From NCBI GenBank assembly GCA_963746255.1, contig CAVVAJ010000007.1, positions 1,116,001 to 1,180,000 of the forward strand: DNA of 64,000 nucleotides, written 5' to 3'. How positions within the stretch are numbered: the first letter of the stretch is position 1; every line of letters starts with the position of its first letter. Positions 8,535 through 17,357 of this stretch are shown here, piece after piece. The notes under the pieces are model-generated. The model saw only the letters and a list, made by a program, of their open reading frames with translations. It was not told where the DNA came from and did not search any database. Made by a program: the position numbers and the translations under genes. This DNA is from DAOVXM01 sp963746255. Its GTDB lineage: Bacteria; Chloroflexota; Anaerolineae; Anaerolineales; UBA4823.

Positions 8535-9686
8535 ATGATGAGTACACTACTCTCCTGTCCCCATTGCGGCAACAAGGTTGATTCGCTAGGAACGATATGT
8601 CGATACTGCGGAGTCAATCTTGCCTATGCTGCTGTCATGGCAGAGCGGGAAATAAGGCTGCCATTGCTAGTCCCTATGGGGACTCCGATGAAACCAGAAA
8701 TCCTTGTTCCGAGGTTGGGGGATTACCTCATGGAAAAAGGAGTTCTTACTCAAAAAGAATTAGATAAAGGGCTTGCATATCAGCGACAACTCAAAGAGGC
8801 TGGAAGCCAAATTCTCATTGGTCAAGCATTAGTCGAGCTTGGATTCATATCAACTGATGCCCTCGATCAAGCTATAACTGTCCAAATCCTTCTATTGCAG
8901 TCAGCCTTAAAACAGACGAATTTGGAACTTGACGAGCGAGTTCAGGAGAGGACCTCCGAACTACAAACAGCGCTCGAAAAATTGACGGAGCTCAATCAGC
9001 TCAAATCAAATTTCATATCCTCAATCTCTCATGAACTTCGGACGCCGTTGACTCACATACGTGGTTACCTGGAAATTTTGGCTGATGGCAGTCTTGGTGA
9101 GCTTTCGAGCTCTCAAATAGAAGCTGTCGGGGCAATCACGAAAGCTGAGGAACGCCTAGAGGCATTAATTGAGGATCTGATCCAGTTTTCTCTTGCAGCA
9201 CGTGGCGAACTCAATCTACGCTTGGATACCATAGATTTATCAAATATTGTCACAGATGCAGTTCAGCAATCACTGCATAAGGCACGCAATAAAGATATCG
9301 ACCTCACCACACAGATAACAGTAAATTTACCTGCAGTTAATGGTGATAGGGATAAACTTCTTTGGGTGGTTTACCAATTAATCGATAATGGTATTAAATT
9401 CACTCCTGAGGGGGGCTGTGTAGAAGTTAATGTGGCGAATACAAATAATACCGTCACAATTAGTGTGAGCGACACTGGTATTGGTATACCGGCAGACCGC
9501 CTAGAAGAAATATTTGAACCCTTCCACCAATTAGATGGGAGTTCAACGCGTAGATACGGTGGAACCGGCATTGGATTGGCTTTGATGAACCGGATCATCG
9601 CGGCGCATGCATCTAAAATTATTGTCTCTTCACAAGAAGGGCAAGGTTCTAAATTCAGTTTCTCATTACCAGTCTTACAAGGTTAA
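8535..9686 (+). CDS. Histidine kinase with N-terminal zinc ribbon and a GspE-N-like domain
   Basis: 383 aa. Residues ~8-28 form a zinc ribbon (CPHCGNKVDSLGTICRYCG). Residues ~55-120 (LGDYLMEKGVLTQKELDKGL ... LVELGFISTDAL) resemble the MshEN/GspE N-terminal fold known from type II secretion ATPases, a fold that binds c-di-GMP in some proteins. A coiled coil (~125-155) leads to the dimerisation helix (SISHELRTPLTHIRGY, His ~166) and a HATPase domain (N box NGIKFTPEG, GTGIGLALMNR). No transmembrane segment is seen, so it senses an intracellular signal. The start is ATG 8535 or 8538; no clear SD. Confidence 0.9.
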   Translation: MMSTLLSCPHCGNKVDSLGTICRYCGVNLAYAAVMAEREIRLPLLVPMGTPMKPEILVPRLGDYLMEKGVLTQKELDKGLAYQRQLKEAGSQILIGQALVELGFISTDALDQAITVQILLLQSALKQTNLELDERVQERTSELQTALEKLTELNQLKSNFISSISHELRTPLTHIRGYLEILADGSLGELSSSQIEAVGAITKAEERLEALIEDLIQFSLAARGELNLRLDTIDLSNIVTDAVQQSLHKARNKDIDLTTQITVNLPAVNGDRDKLLWVVYQLIDNGIKFTPEGGCVEVNVANTNNTVTISVSDTGIGIPADRLEEIFEPFHQLDGSSTRRYGGTGIGLALMNRIIAAHASKIIVSSQEGQGSKFSFSLPVLQG

Positions 9687-9704
9687 CCGGTGAAGTGACG
9701 CGAT

Positions 9705-10964
9705 ATGTTTGAGCAAGAGACTAGAACAACCGGAACTCTCCGCCCAGAAGAGTTACAAGCCGTCTATGCAATCAGCCGGGCAGTTGCCCGCGCGATAGAC
9801 ATGGAATCGGCACTGAATGAAATCATTCGCTTGACCCGTTCAGTATTTATTTTTGACAATATGGTCTTGTATGTTCAAAGTGGGAAGGAATCGCTTGAAC
9901 CAGCGTACGCACGCGCGATTGGGAGGGGACGATCTCAAGAAGCGAATTTGGTTTGGGGAGAAAATACGGCTCAACAAGTATTGACGACTGGTCAGGTGAT
10001 GATATTAAAAGAGCAGATCGGTGATGCTGCTGAAGACCGTACCCGTCTGCGATATTCACTAGGCTTACCACTGCAATGGGGGACGGATTCGATGGGGGCA
10101 CTAGTATTCGTTAGGTACGGGGGACCGTCATTTAAGCCGGATCAAATCCGCTTATCAGAGTTTATCGCCGTGCATGTTGCTCAGTTGCTTGGACGCAAGT
10201 ATCTGGCAGAACGGGTTGGAATTCTAGAAGCGGAAAGAAGGCTTGATCGTCTCCAGGAAGATTTTATTGCTACCATATCACACGAGCTGTTAACTCCGCT
10301 AGGATTTATTAAAGGATATGCAACGACTTTGATGCGTGAGGATGCAAATTGGGATAATGAGACCCGGTGCGAATTCCTGACTATAATTGATGAGGAAGCA
10401 GATCGGTTGAAAGAGCTGATCGAGAACTTTATGGATTCTTCAAGACTTCAGGCAGGGACATTGCGCCTCAGTTTCCAACCAGTAAAACTCGATACCTTCC
10501 TGAAAGATATGCAGCAAAGAGCCGCTGCGCGGGATGACGATTTTCAGATCATCTTGGATCTAAATTCCCCCGGATTGCAGCTCCAGGCAGATGCAACCCG
10601 CTTAGCTCAAGTATTTGATAATTTGATATCAAACGCCATGAAATATGCACCTAGCTCTTCGGTGGAGATTACTCAATCCGCAGATGAAGATTATGCCTAC
10701 ATCAGTGTGAAAGACCAAGGAGTCGGTATCCCACCAGAATATATTGACCGTGTATTTGAGCGTTTTTATCGTGTTCCTTCTGAAAATATTTCAGTTCGTG
10801 GGACTGGACTAGGTTTGTTCATCAGCCGCAGGATCGTAGAAGCCCATCATGGTGAAATTACTGTTCAATCAGTACTCGGTGAGGGAACGACCTTTAATAT
10901 CAAGCTACCGCTAAAACAAACAACCGCTGAAAACTCGATTTCATTAACGGAGAGTGAAACATGA
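9705..10964 (+). CDS. GAF-domain histidine kinase
   Basis: 419 aa, cytoplasmic. A GAF sensor occupies residues ~15-165 (AVYAISRAVARAIDMESALN ...), then HisKA (ISHELLTPLGFIKGY, His ~193) and HATPase (NAMKYAPSS, GVGIPPEYIDRVFERFYRV, GTGLGLFISRR). The gene starts 18 nt after the preceding kinase and its stop overlaps the next regulator by 4 nt (ATGA), so kinase and regulator are translationally coupled and very likely cognate. Confidence 0.93.
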   Translation: MFEQETRTTGTLRPEELQAVYAISRAVARAIDMESALNEIIRLTRSVFIFDNMVLYVQSGKESLEPAYARAIGRGRSQEANLVWGENTAQQVLTTGQVMILKEQIGDAAEDRTRLRYSLGLPLQWGTDSMGALVFVRYGGPSFKPDQIRLSEFIAVHVAQLLGRKYLAERVGILEAERRLDRLQEDFIATISHELLTPLGFIKGYATTLMREDANWDNETRCEFLTIIDEEADRLKELIENFMDSSRLQAGTLRLSFQPVKLDTFLKDMQQRAAARDDDFQIILDLNSPGLQLQADATRLAQVFDNLISNAMKYAPSSSVEITQSADEDYAYISVKDQGVGIPPEYIDRVFERFYRVPSENISVRGTGLGLFISRRIVEAHHGEITVQSVLGEGTTFNIKLPLKQTTAENSISLTESET

Positions 10965-11656
10965 GCGCCCGCATACTAATTGTTGATGACGAACCGCGTT
11001 ACTTACGGCTAATGGAGGCAAATCTTGTCACAGAAGGTTATCAAGTCGTAAAAGCAACGAATGGTCAGGAAGCTGTCGATCTCGTCGCCACCAAACAACC
11101 TGAATTGGTCCTTTTAGATGTAATGATGCCAGTTCTCGATGGTTTTGAAGCCTGTGATCGGATACGGGAATTTTCAAATGTCCCGATTATAATTGTAACA
11201 GCTCGTGGTGAGGAGAATGCCCGCGTCCGAGGATTGGATCTCGGGGCTGACGATTACATAATCAAACCTTTTTCTGCAACCGAAATGTTGGCACGTGTCC
11301 GGGCAGTATTGCGACGTGTGAAGACCTCAGGAGGTACTCAGCAATCAGTATTCGATCATGGTAATTTACGCATCGATTTCGCACGCGCAGAGGTGTTTAG
11401 GAATGACCGGATCGTTTTCCTGTCGGCTACTGAGTATCGATTGTTGCTCCAATTTGCCCACAATGTAGGGAAAGTACTAAGTTCTGAGGAGCTGTTAACA
11501 AATGTTTGGGGGCCAGAATATGGTGAGGATAAAGAGATCCTTTGGGTGAGTATCTCACGACTCAGGCAAAAGCTTGAGGACGATCCAAAAAACCCGCAGC
11601 ACATTGTGACCCGATCAGGTCTTGGATACACAATGCCTCCAACGGTAGATGGTTGA
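10961..11656 (+). CDS. OmpR/PhoB-family response regulator
   Basis: 231 aa. Receiver domain at residues 1-120 (LIVDDEPRYLRLME; phospho-Asp in LVLLDVMMPVLDGF, ~53; Lys in DDYIIKPF). A winged-helix DNA-binding domain spans ~130-228 (LSATEYRLLLQF ... VWGPEYGEDKEILWVSISRL). It is the output partner of the GAF kinase, with which it overlaps by 4 nt. Target promoters are not evident. Confidence 0.95.
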   Translation: MSARILIVDDEPRYLRLMEANLVTEGYQVVKATNGQEAVDLVATKQPELVLLDVMMPVLDGFEACDRIREFSNVPIIIVTARGEENARVRGLDLGADDYIIKPFSATEMLARVRAVLRRVKTSGGTQQSVFDHGNLRIDFARAEVFRNDRIVFLSATEYRLLLQFAHNVGKVLSSEELLTNVWGPEYGEDKEILWVSISRLRQKLEDDPKNPQHIVTRSGLGYTMPPTVDG

Positions 11657-11733
11657 TTCCCAGCATTGATAATCGCGCACATGCAGCCTATCAGCTGATT
11701 GGATAACATACCTCACGAGCGGAGTAAGGATTC

Positions 11734-11742
11734 TGCTATAAT
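11734..11742 (+). promoter_or_regulatory. Extended -10 promoter upstream of the double-XRE gene
   Basis: TGC plus TATAAT (11737-11742) is a perfect extended -10 element. The predicted start is near 11749, leaving a ~98-nt leader that contains a small GGGTTTACCC stem-loop. No -35 match is seen. Confidence 0.6.
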
Positions 11743-11846
11743 GTCTGGCAATCTACCAGCGACTTTTGTGATGTTGGTAACTGGGTTTACCCGAGACACG
11801 GGAGATTGGTATATAGCAAACCATTTTTCAAGATGGTCAAATAGGT

Positions 11847-12533
11847 ATGGTGATGGCGAATAACTCAGCAGCAATTGCAGTGAAGAAAAAGAAGCTAGCA
11901 GTATTAATAAAAAGCGCCCGCATGACAGTCGGTCTAGATGTTCCAGAAGTTGCAGCTTCTATAGGTGTATCTGTTGATCATTATGAAGGCTTTGAAAATG
12001 GTACTCGTTCGCCATCCATACCTGAGTTAGAGATACTAGCAGTACTATATGATGTGCCTTTGGAGTATTTTTGGGGAAATGAATCCCTTAAAACAAATCA
12101 GTTGCTAATCCAGGAAATCGATGTGCCTCATCTACTTGGACTGCGTAAGAAGATGATCGCCACACGGTTAAAAATTTTCCGTAGTAAAGCTGGTTTATCT
12201 GTCGCAGATCTGGCAGAGGAAACAGGGTTGTCTCAGGAACAACTTGAAGCATATGAGAGTGGACAGCAAGATATTGAGGCGCTTTACGTTGAACTGCTGT
12301 GTAAGAACCTCGGACAACCACTTGAGCAATTCTTTGATCAGCAAGGACCAATTGGAAACTGGTCTGCTACCAAGATTGCTGTAGATCAATTTATAGCGTT
12401 ACCAAGGGATCTGCAGAAATTTGTTACTCTACCAGTAAATAGACCATATATTGAGTTGGCGAAACGTTTAAGCGAGATACCAGCGGATAAATTACGGGGT
12501 ATTGCTGAAGGATTGTTGGAGATCACATTATAG
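11847..12533 (+). CDS. Tandem XRE-type helix-turn-helix regulator
   Basis: 228 aa with two XRE/Cro-like HTH domains: residues ~18-75 (LIKSARMTVGLDVPEVAASI ... YEGFENGTRSP) and ~110-160 (LKIFRSKAGLSVADLAEETG ... LEAYESGQQD). The C-terminal ~60 residues carry no known domain. Both HTH units keep the pattern A-G-[VL]-S-...-[YF]E.G, so both may bind DNA. An ATG at 11853 is an alternative start. The TPR gene starts 2 nt after the stop, so the two products probably act together. Confidence 0.88.
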   Translation: MVMANNSAAIAVKKKKLAVLIKSARMTVGLDVPEVAASIGVSVDHYEGFENGTRSPSIPELEILAVLYDVPLEYFWGNESLKTNQLLIQEIDVPHLLGLRKKMIATRLKIFRSKAGLSVADLAEETGLSQEQLEAYESGQQDIEALYVELLCKNLGQPLEQFFDQQGPIGNWSATKIAVDQFIALPRDLQKFVTLPVNRPYIELAKRLSEIPADKLRGIAEGLLEITL

Positions 12534-12535
12534 GT

Positions 12536-13081
12536 ATGAGCGATACATTGACTCCAAACGATTTGCTTATAAAAGCCAACCACGCCTATAAGAAAGGGGA
12601 TTATCTCTCAGCAGCACGGCTCTTTGAATCGTCCGCACAGGCATTTTCTGAGGAAGGGAATGAAGTACAAGCGGCAGAAACCAATAACAACGCCTGTGTC
12701 GCATACCTCCAAATCGATGAGAATGAAAAAGCATTATCTATTGTGGAAAACACCATTGAGATATTAGAGGCGTCGGAAGATCCGATAAAGGCAGCCATGG
12801 CGTGGGGGAATCTCGGCTCGGCGCTCGAAGCCAACGATCATTTTGAAGAGGCAGAAGAAGCGTATACAAAATCAGCCGAACTGCTCCGACAAACAGGTGA
12901 AGATCAGTTGCGGGCGAACGTTTTACAGTCATTGTCAGCCTTACAACTTAACAAAGGCAGGCAGCTGGAGGCGTTGGCAACAATGAAAGCTGGCGTCGAC
13001 GGAATTAAACGTCCAAATCTCAAACAACGTACATTGAAGCAGCTATTGGAAATGCCCTTCAAATTCATCAACAAATCCTAG
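12536..13081 (+). CDS. TPR-repeat protein
   Basis: 181 aa composed almost entirely of tetratricopeptide repeats (about four), for example AYKKGDYLSAARLFESSAQA, NNACVAYLQIDENEKALSIV, AWGNLGSALEANDHFEEAEE. No signal peptide or enzyme domain. TPRs act as protein-interaction scaffolds; pairing with the double-XRE regulator 2 nt upstream suggests it modulates that regulator (inference). Confidence 0.85.
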   Translation: MSDTLTPNDLLIKANHAYKKGDYLSAARLFESSAQAFSEEGNEVQAAETNNNACVAYLQIDENEKALSIVENTIEILEASEDPIKAAMAWGNLGSALEANDHFEEAEEAYTKSAELLRQTGEDQLRANVLQSLSALQLNKGRQLEALATMKAGVDGIKRPNLKQRTLKQLLEMPFKFINKS

Positions 13082-13183
13082 CTCTTTCAACAATGGTAGG
13101 GTTCAAACTGCTCATGGGGGAATCTCATCCAAAAAGAATAATCTTTGAAGGCAAAGCAAAGTATCATATTAATTCTCTTCCAC

Positions 13184-13213
13184 TTGCATAGAATAATCGT
13201 ATGGCGCTATACT
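13184..13213 (+). promoter_or_regulatory. Possible promoter of the GNAT gene
   Basis: TTGCAT (13184-13189) and TATACT (13208-13213) with an 18-bp spacer, about 80 bp before the coding start. Confidence 0.4.
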
Positions 13214-13290
13214 CTAGCTTATATTACCATCTTACAATTTATCATCGTTGTTATATTCAATAATCAGGGTTCTATGATTTTACTAGCAGG

Positions 13291-14163
13291 GTGTTTATGG
13301 TAACTAATAAAAAAGGAACGGTTTATCGAGAGGCTCATGAAGGTGATAAACAAAACTTAGCCAACCTGATTCACTTTGGCTCTCATGTACACCGGCATCT
13401 GGATTGGCGCACACCATTAGAATGGATTGGTTACAACCCCTATTTGATCTTGAAGGATGGGGAAGATTTGGTTGCTGCGTTGGCTTGTCCTCCGGACCCA
13501 TCAAATGTAGCTTGGATTAGGTTATTTGCAGGGTATGATGCACATCACGTCGAGCCTGCCTGGGAGACCTTATGGGCTGCTGCCCTTGACTATCTGAAAC
13601 AATATGACGGATTGTTGAAAATTGCCGCGATTCCATTGCATAACTGGTTCTGTGAGTTGCTTGAGAAAAGCGAATTTACCTCTCCCCACAAGGTAGTTGT
13701 TCTGTCCTGGAGGCGTGATCAAGAACCGGAAACCACCCGAGATTTGAACCCCCTCTCAATCCGGCCGATGCTGCTAGATGATTTACCTGGAATTGAGCAA
13801 ATTGATGCAGATGCATTTGGAGGTGTATGGCAGAATTCCCAATCCTGCTTGGAAATTGCTTTCCGTCAATCTGCGATAGCCACAGTGACTGAAATTGACG
13901 GGAGCATTGCAGGGTATCAGATCAGCACTGCAACACAGGCAGGTGGTCATCTGGCACGTTTGGCAGTCGATCCAGAATATCAAGGCCGAGGCATAGGGTA
14001 TGGGCTCGTCCTCGATATGCTTGCCCAATTTCGACGTCGTGGGGCGCATTCCGTCACTGTAAATACCCAGCATGACAATTTTGTTTCCTTATCTCTATAC
14101 CAAAAAGCTGGCTTTGAACGAACAGGAGAGGAATACCCTCTTTTTGAGTTTAATATACTATAA
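13291..14163 (+). CDS. GNAT-family N-acetyltransferase with a degenerate N-terminal half
   Basis: 290 aa. The C-terminal half (~150-290) is a clear GNAT domain: SIRPMLLDDLPGIEQID, then the acetyl-CoA-binding signature LAVDPEYQGRGIGYGLVLDM and the NFVSLSLYQKAGFERTGEEY ending. The N-terminal half has the overall pattern of a second GNAT fold without a recognisable Q/RxxGxG/A loop, so the protein resembles tandem-GNAT enzymes with one active half. Substrate unknown. The first start is GTG 13291, with ATG at 13297 in frame. Confidence 0.85.
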   Translation: MFMVTNKKGTVYREAHEGDKQNLANLIHFGSHVHRHLDWRTPLEWIGYNPYLILKDGEDLVAALACPPDPSNVAWIRLFAGYDAHHVEPAWETLWAAALDYLKQYDGLLKIAAIPLHNWFCELLEKSEFTSPHKVVVLSWRRDQEPETTRDLNPLSIRPMLLDDLPGIEQIDADAFGGVWQNSQSCLEIAFRQSAIATVTEIDGSIAGYQISTATQAGGHLARLAVDPEYQGRGIGYGLVLDMLAQFRRRGAHSVTVNTQHDNFVSLSLYQKAGFERTGEEYPLFEFNIL

Positions 14164-14232
14164 AACAAATGCGAAGGGGCAAGTGTAATCGGGGTGAGCC
14201 GGTAGAATAACAATTAATAGGAGCTGAAGTGA

Positions 14233-15072
14233 ATGTACCACACAGAATTTTCATTCAAGTCTAACGATTCTTTGGAGTTATATGGAAACATCTGGAAACC
14301 GGATGGAGATTCACGAGCAGTCATCTGCCTGGTTCACGGCCTTGGTGAGCATTCCGGAAGGTATCAATATTTGGCTGAAGCTATGAACAGAGTGGGGTAC
14401 ACAGTAATAGCAGCCGATTTACGCGGTCATGGTAAATCTGAGGGAGCTCGCGGACATATACCTCAGTATGAAGATTTATTATCAGATGTTGGGCTGGCGA
14501 TAGAAGAAGCCAAACATCGTTTCCCTAAGTTGCCGATCTTTATATATGGCCACAGTTTGGGTGGTAACATTGTGCTAAATTACTTCCTCCGCAAGGAATC
14601 CCCGATTCTGGGTGCAGTCGTTACCGCACCATCATTAAAGCTCGGATTTGATCCCCCAGCCTCAAAAGTGTTTCTGGGCAACCTCATGAATACGATTTGG
14701 CCAACATATACGCAGGCATCTGGGCTGGAAACCGCAGCTTTGTCACGTGATCCTCAGGTGGTGGAAATGTATATTAATGACCCGCTGGTTCATGATCGTG
14801 TATCGGCGAGGTTATTCGTCGGTTTTTATGAGGCGGGATTGTGGGCTCTCAAACACGCAAACGAATTACGTGTACCCACATTGATCATGCAAGGCGATGC
14901 TGACCGATTAGTTTCATGTTCAGCTACTCAAGAATTTGCTGATCAAGCTGGATCGATTTGTGATCTAAAGATCTGGGCCGATTTCTACCATGAAATTCAT
15001 AATGAGCCAGAGAAAGATCTTGTCATAGAGTATGCGGAAAATTGGCTGGACCGTCACTTGGCGGAAGCGTAA
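14233..15072 (+). CDS. Alpha/beta hydrolase of the monoacylglycerol lipase / lysophospholipase type
   Basis: 279 aa, cytoplasmic (no signal peptide). Motifs: VHGLGEHSGRY (oxyanion region HG), DLRGHGKSEG, nucleophile elbow GHSLGGN (Ser ~112), the acid in MQGDADRLV and the His in FYHEIHNEPE. This combination is typical of the serine aminopeptidase S33/monoglyceride lipase group. It would hydrolyse lipid monoesters; exact substrate not determinable. AGGAG lies 9 nt before the ATG. Confidence 0.88.
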   Translation: MYHTEFSFKSNDSLELYGNIWKPDGDSRAVICLVHGLGEHSGRYQYLAEAMNRVGYTVIAADLRGHGKSEGARGHIPQYEDLLSDVGLAIEEAKHRFPKLPIFIYGHSLGGNIVLNYFLRKESPILGAVVTAPSLKLGFDPPASKVFLGNLMNTIWPTYTQASGLETAALSRDPQVVEMYINDPLVHDRVSARLFVGFYEAGLWALKHANELRVPTLIMQGDADRLVSCSATQEFADQAGSICDLKIWADFYHEIHNEPEKDLVIEYAENWLDRHLAEA

Positions 15073-15101
15073 ACCTAACGGAGACAACCAACATCCGTTG
15101 A

Positions 15102-15122
15102 TGAATATTTGATAAATATTCA
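15102..15122. repeat. Perfect inverted repeat upstream of the DsbA-like gene
   Basis: TGAATATTT (15102-15110) and AAATATTCA (15114-15122) form a perfect 9-bp dyad around GAT. A second small dyad, AACGGA/TCCGTT, lies at 15077-15099. No T-run follows, so an operator or an mRNA hairpin is more likely than a terminator. Confidence 0.6.
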
Positions 15123-15193
15123 AGCTGAAACCATGGACAAATCAAATTTAACGTGGGACAATTTCGCCCTATCTTGTCCAATTGAGGATTTCT

Positions 15194-15946
15194 ATGGCAA
15201 AAAAGAGTGCTTCAAAAAGTAAAAGGCAGTTAATTAGAGAACAGAGGGCAAAGAAATACCAGCGCCAACGTCTAATAACAATCTTGGCCGTAGCTGGTGT
15301 TGCGTTGGTGGTTGCGGCCGTTTTGATTGGACCATCATTGAGAAGTTCTCTCGCACCTGTCGGTGAGGTCGTTGAGATAGAACCGATTGAAAGACCATTT
15401 GTGGATGGTCGAGCGATGGGGGTAACTGATGCGCCAGTCTTGGTAGAGGTTTGGGAAGACTTCCAATGCCCAGCTTGTAAGAACTTTTCTGAAGCGGTTG
15501 AGCCGATGATAGCCGAAACCTATATTGCGAATGGAGATGTGCGTTATGTTTACCGCCATTTCCCTTTTATTGATGGGCAATCTGCAACCAAGGAATCACA
15601 AAACTCTGCTAATGCGAGTATGTGCGCCTCAGAACAGGAACGTTTTTGGGATTACCATGATATGCTGTTTGCTAACTGGAATGGTGAAAACCGGGGTTCA
15701 TTTAATGATAAGCGCTTGATTGCTTTCGCAGAGACGCTTGGTTTGGATATGGAAGCATTCAACGAATGTTTCGACGATAATACCTATAAGGCTGAAATCG
15801 ATGCAGACAAGAATAATGGTGTTCAACTAGGTGTAACCGGAACACCGAGTGTTTTTGTAAATGGACAGGTATTAACACCCGGATTTGTTCCCAGCTTTCA
15901 GGAATTATCAGCAGCAATCGACGCGGAATTGGCCACACTTCAATAG
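15194..15946 (+). CDS. Membrane-anchored DsbA-like thioredoxin-fold protein
   Basis: 250 aa. A basic N-terminus is followed by one transmembrane helix (~residues 28-48) and an extracytoplasmic thioredoxin fold with a CPAC active site (WEDFQCPACKNF, ~95) and the cis-Pro loop (VTGTPSVFVNG, ~218). It resembles the DsbA/BdbD group used for disulfide formation outside the cell. The ATG at 15194 follows GAGGA; an upstream in-frame TTG at 15182 is less likely. No DsbB/VKOR partner lies next to it. Confidence 0.9.
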   Translation: MAKKSASKSKRQLIREQRAKKYQRQRLITILAVAGVALVVAAVLIGPSLRSSLAPVGEVVEIEPIERPFVDGRAMGVTDAPVLVEVWEDFQCPACKNFSEAVEPMIAETYIANGDVRYVYRHFPFIDGQSATKESQNSANASMCASEQERFWDYHDMLFANWNGENRGSFNDKRLIAFAETLGLDMEAFNECFDDNTYKAEIDADKNNGVQLGVTGTPSVFVNGQVLTPGFVPSFQELSAAIDAELATLQ

Positions 15947-15968
15947 TTTGAGCGAATAATATACCAAA

Positions 15969-16000
15969 AAAGAGCGTCACCTCTGCGCTCTTTATCTTTC
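15969..16000 (+). terminator. Terminator after the DsbA-like gene
   Basis: An 8-bp stem AAAGAGCG (15969-15976) / CGCTCTTT (15986-15993) followed by ATCTTTCTT. The stem is flanked by an A-run on the other side, so it may also serve the convergent cobalamin adenosyltransferase gene. Confidence 0.75.
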
Positions 16001-16043
16001 TTCGGATCATGCTTGTTTAGCTAGATATTGTATCGAATAAATT

Positions 16044-16592
16044 TCAGTGCTTAGCCATTGTGGGGGAAGTTTTGTCAGGGTTTTGGTTTTCGTATAGTTC
16101 AAGCACAAAGCACAGCGAAGACAAGCGGTTTATATAGCGCAGGATTTCCAGATTCTCAAGCAGGTCTTGGTGAATTAAACTGGCAATATGTCGCTCGGCA
16201 CGCCGAATGATGGTGCGTGATAATGCCAGTAAGCTGCTGGTAAATGTATCACCCGGGAGAATAAAGCCGTCTGGAATCTCAACTTTTGTTGTGATGTCAT
16301 CGATTAATACTTCCAGCCAATTTACTTTTTCAGCATCAATTTCCCGGAACCGGCTCGCGTTTTCTGGTGTTGCGGATACTTCTGACATCATACGATATAA
16401 ATCGCGCTGTACTTCCATGATGATCTGGTTAATTTCGTCAAGCTTCGTCGATGCTCTTACCATACCGAGTACTGCACTAGCTTCGTCAAGACTACCAAGA
16501 GCTTCGGGCTGTGGGTGATATTTCGGAACTCGTTCATCACCGATAAGTCCTGTATACCCATCATCACCCGTTTTTGTGTAAAACTGTCGCAT
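16044..16592 (-). CDS. Cob(I)alamin adenosyltransferase, PduO type
   Basis: 182 aa. Converts cob(I)alamin and ATP to adenosylcobalamin. The N-terminal ATP-binding signature YTKTGDDGYTGLIGDERV is followed by GSLDEASAVLG and the C-terminal LALSRTIIRRAERHI, RLSSLCFVLELYEN motifs. Length is normal for the family. A TATAAT on the same strand ends 7 nt before the ATG, which predicts an essentially leaderless mRNA. No cobalamin riboswitch is visible upstream. Confidence 0.93.
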   Translation of the reverse strand: MRQFYTKTGDDGYTGLIGDERVPKYHPQPEALGSLDEASAVLGMVRASTKLDEINQIIMEVQRDLYRMMSEVSATPENASRFREIDAEKVNWLEVLIDDITTKVEIPDGFILPGDTFTSSLLALSRTIIRRAERHIASLIHQDLLENLEILRYINRLSSLCFVLELYENQNPDKTSPTMAKH

Positions 16593-16599
16593 AGAAAAT

Positions 16600-16605
16600 A
16601 TTATA
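16600..16605 (-). promoter_or_regulatory. -10 box giving a leaderless adenosyltransferase transcript
   Basis: TATAAT on the minus strand places the transcription start within about 1 nt of the ATG at 16592. No SD sequence precedes that ATG. Confidence 0.55.
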
Positions 16606-16851
16606 CACCTTGAAAACTTTGTGTGTAGAGGATCCAGCTTTAACGGTAAATTATTTCAAATTGGAGGCCTGTAATACGTCCCCAAATCAAATCTGTGGAT
16701 AACGCTGGCGGTAACATTTCCACGACTCTGCCCAACAAAAAAATATCGGTTAAGCTGAGATCGAATCAGTTTATACTATAATCCAACGGATAACCAATTA
16801 ATCCGAAATCATTTCCATCTTGATCTGAACAATCAACCTAGGAGGTATGTT

Positions 16852-17067
16852 ATGCAATTGCGCTGTACGAATTGCCACAAACCATTTGCTTTAGGGAATG
16901 AAGCAGTCCATTATGCTCTTGATACAATGGAGGCTGAAGATTTAAATCACTATAATGCACAATGCCCGCATTGCCGGCGTGTAAACCGCGTTTCAGATCA
17001 AGAATTAAAACGTGCTGCACCTGATTGGGTGCCTGGTCAGGCTGGGCAAAGTGAAGAGGAAGAATAA
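16852..17067 (+). CDS. Small zinc-ribbon protein
   Basis: 71 aa with CTNC at residues 5-8 and CPHC near 43-46, a single treble-clef/zinc-ribbon site, and an acidic C-terminal tail. AGGAGG lies 6 nt before the ATG, a strong ribosome binding site. Function unknown; the small protein could bind RNA, DNA or a partner protein. The 290 bp downstream to malQ contain no gene that I can support. Confidence 0.75.
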   Translation: MQLRCTNCHKPFALGNEAVHYALDTMEAEDLNHYNAQCPHCRRVNRVSDQELKRAAPDWVPGQAGQSEEEE

Positions 17068-17357
17068 TCCCGGAAGATAATACATTCCTTGGTTACATGA
17101 CATGGTTGTTTACCAAGCGCTCTTTGCCGTACTAGCCAGATCTCATTTATCAATAGGAACATTTTTGCTGGCGATAGAGGGGAGGGGGAATTAAAGTGCC
17201 ATCGCGAAGGCAGCTCTCCTAGCTTCCAGTACAGAAACAAGGGGTGAACTTACATGTCGGATTCTTTGGACCTCCAGAAGAGAATGTAGCAAAATCCGTA
17301 TGTGAATATCGCTGTTGCTGAATACGGGAGGGTGGGGATCCAGGAAATACCCAAGTA

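Noticed and set aside
8390..8581. 63-codon frame ahead of the zinc-ribbon histidine kinase
   Set aside because: Overlaps the kinase start, no SD, and the translation has no recognisable pattern; the kinase N-terminal zinc ribbon is clearly the real product.
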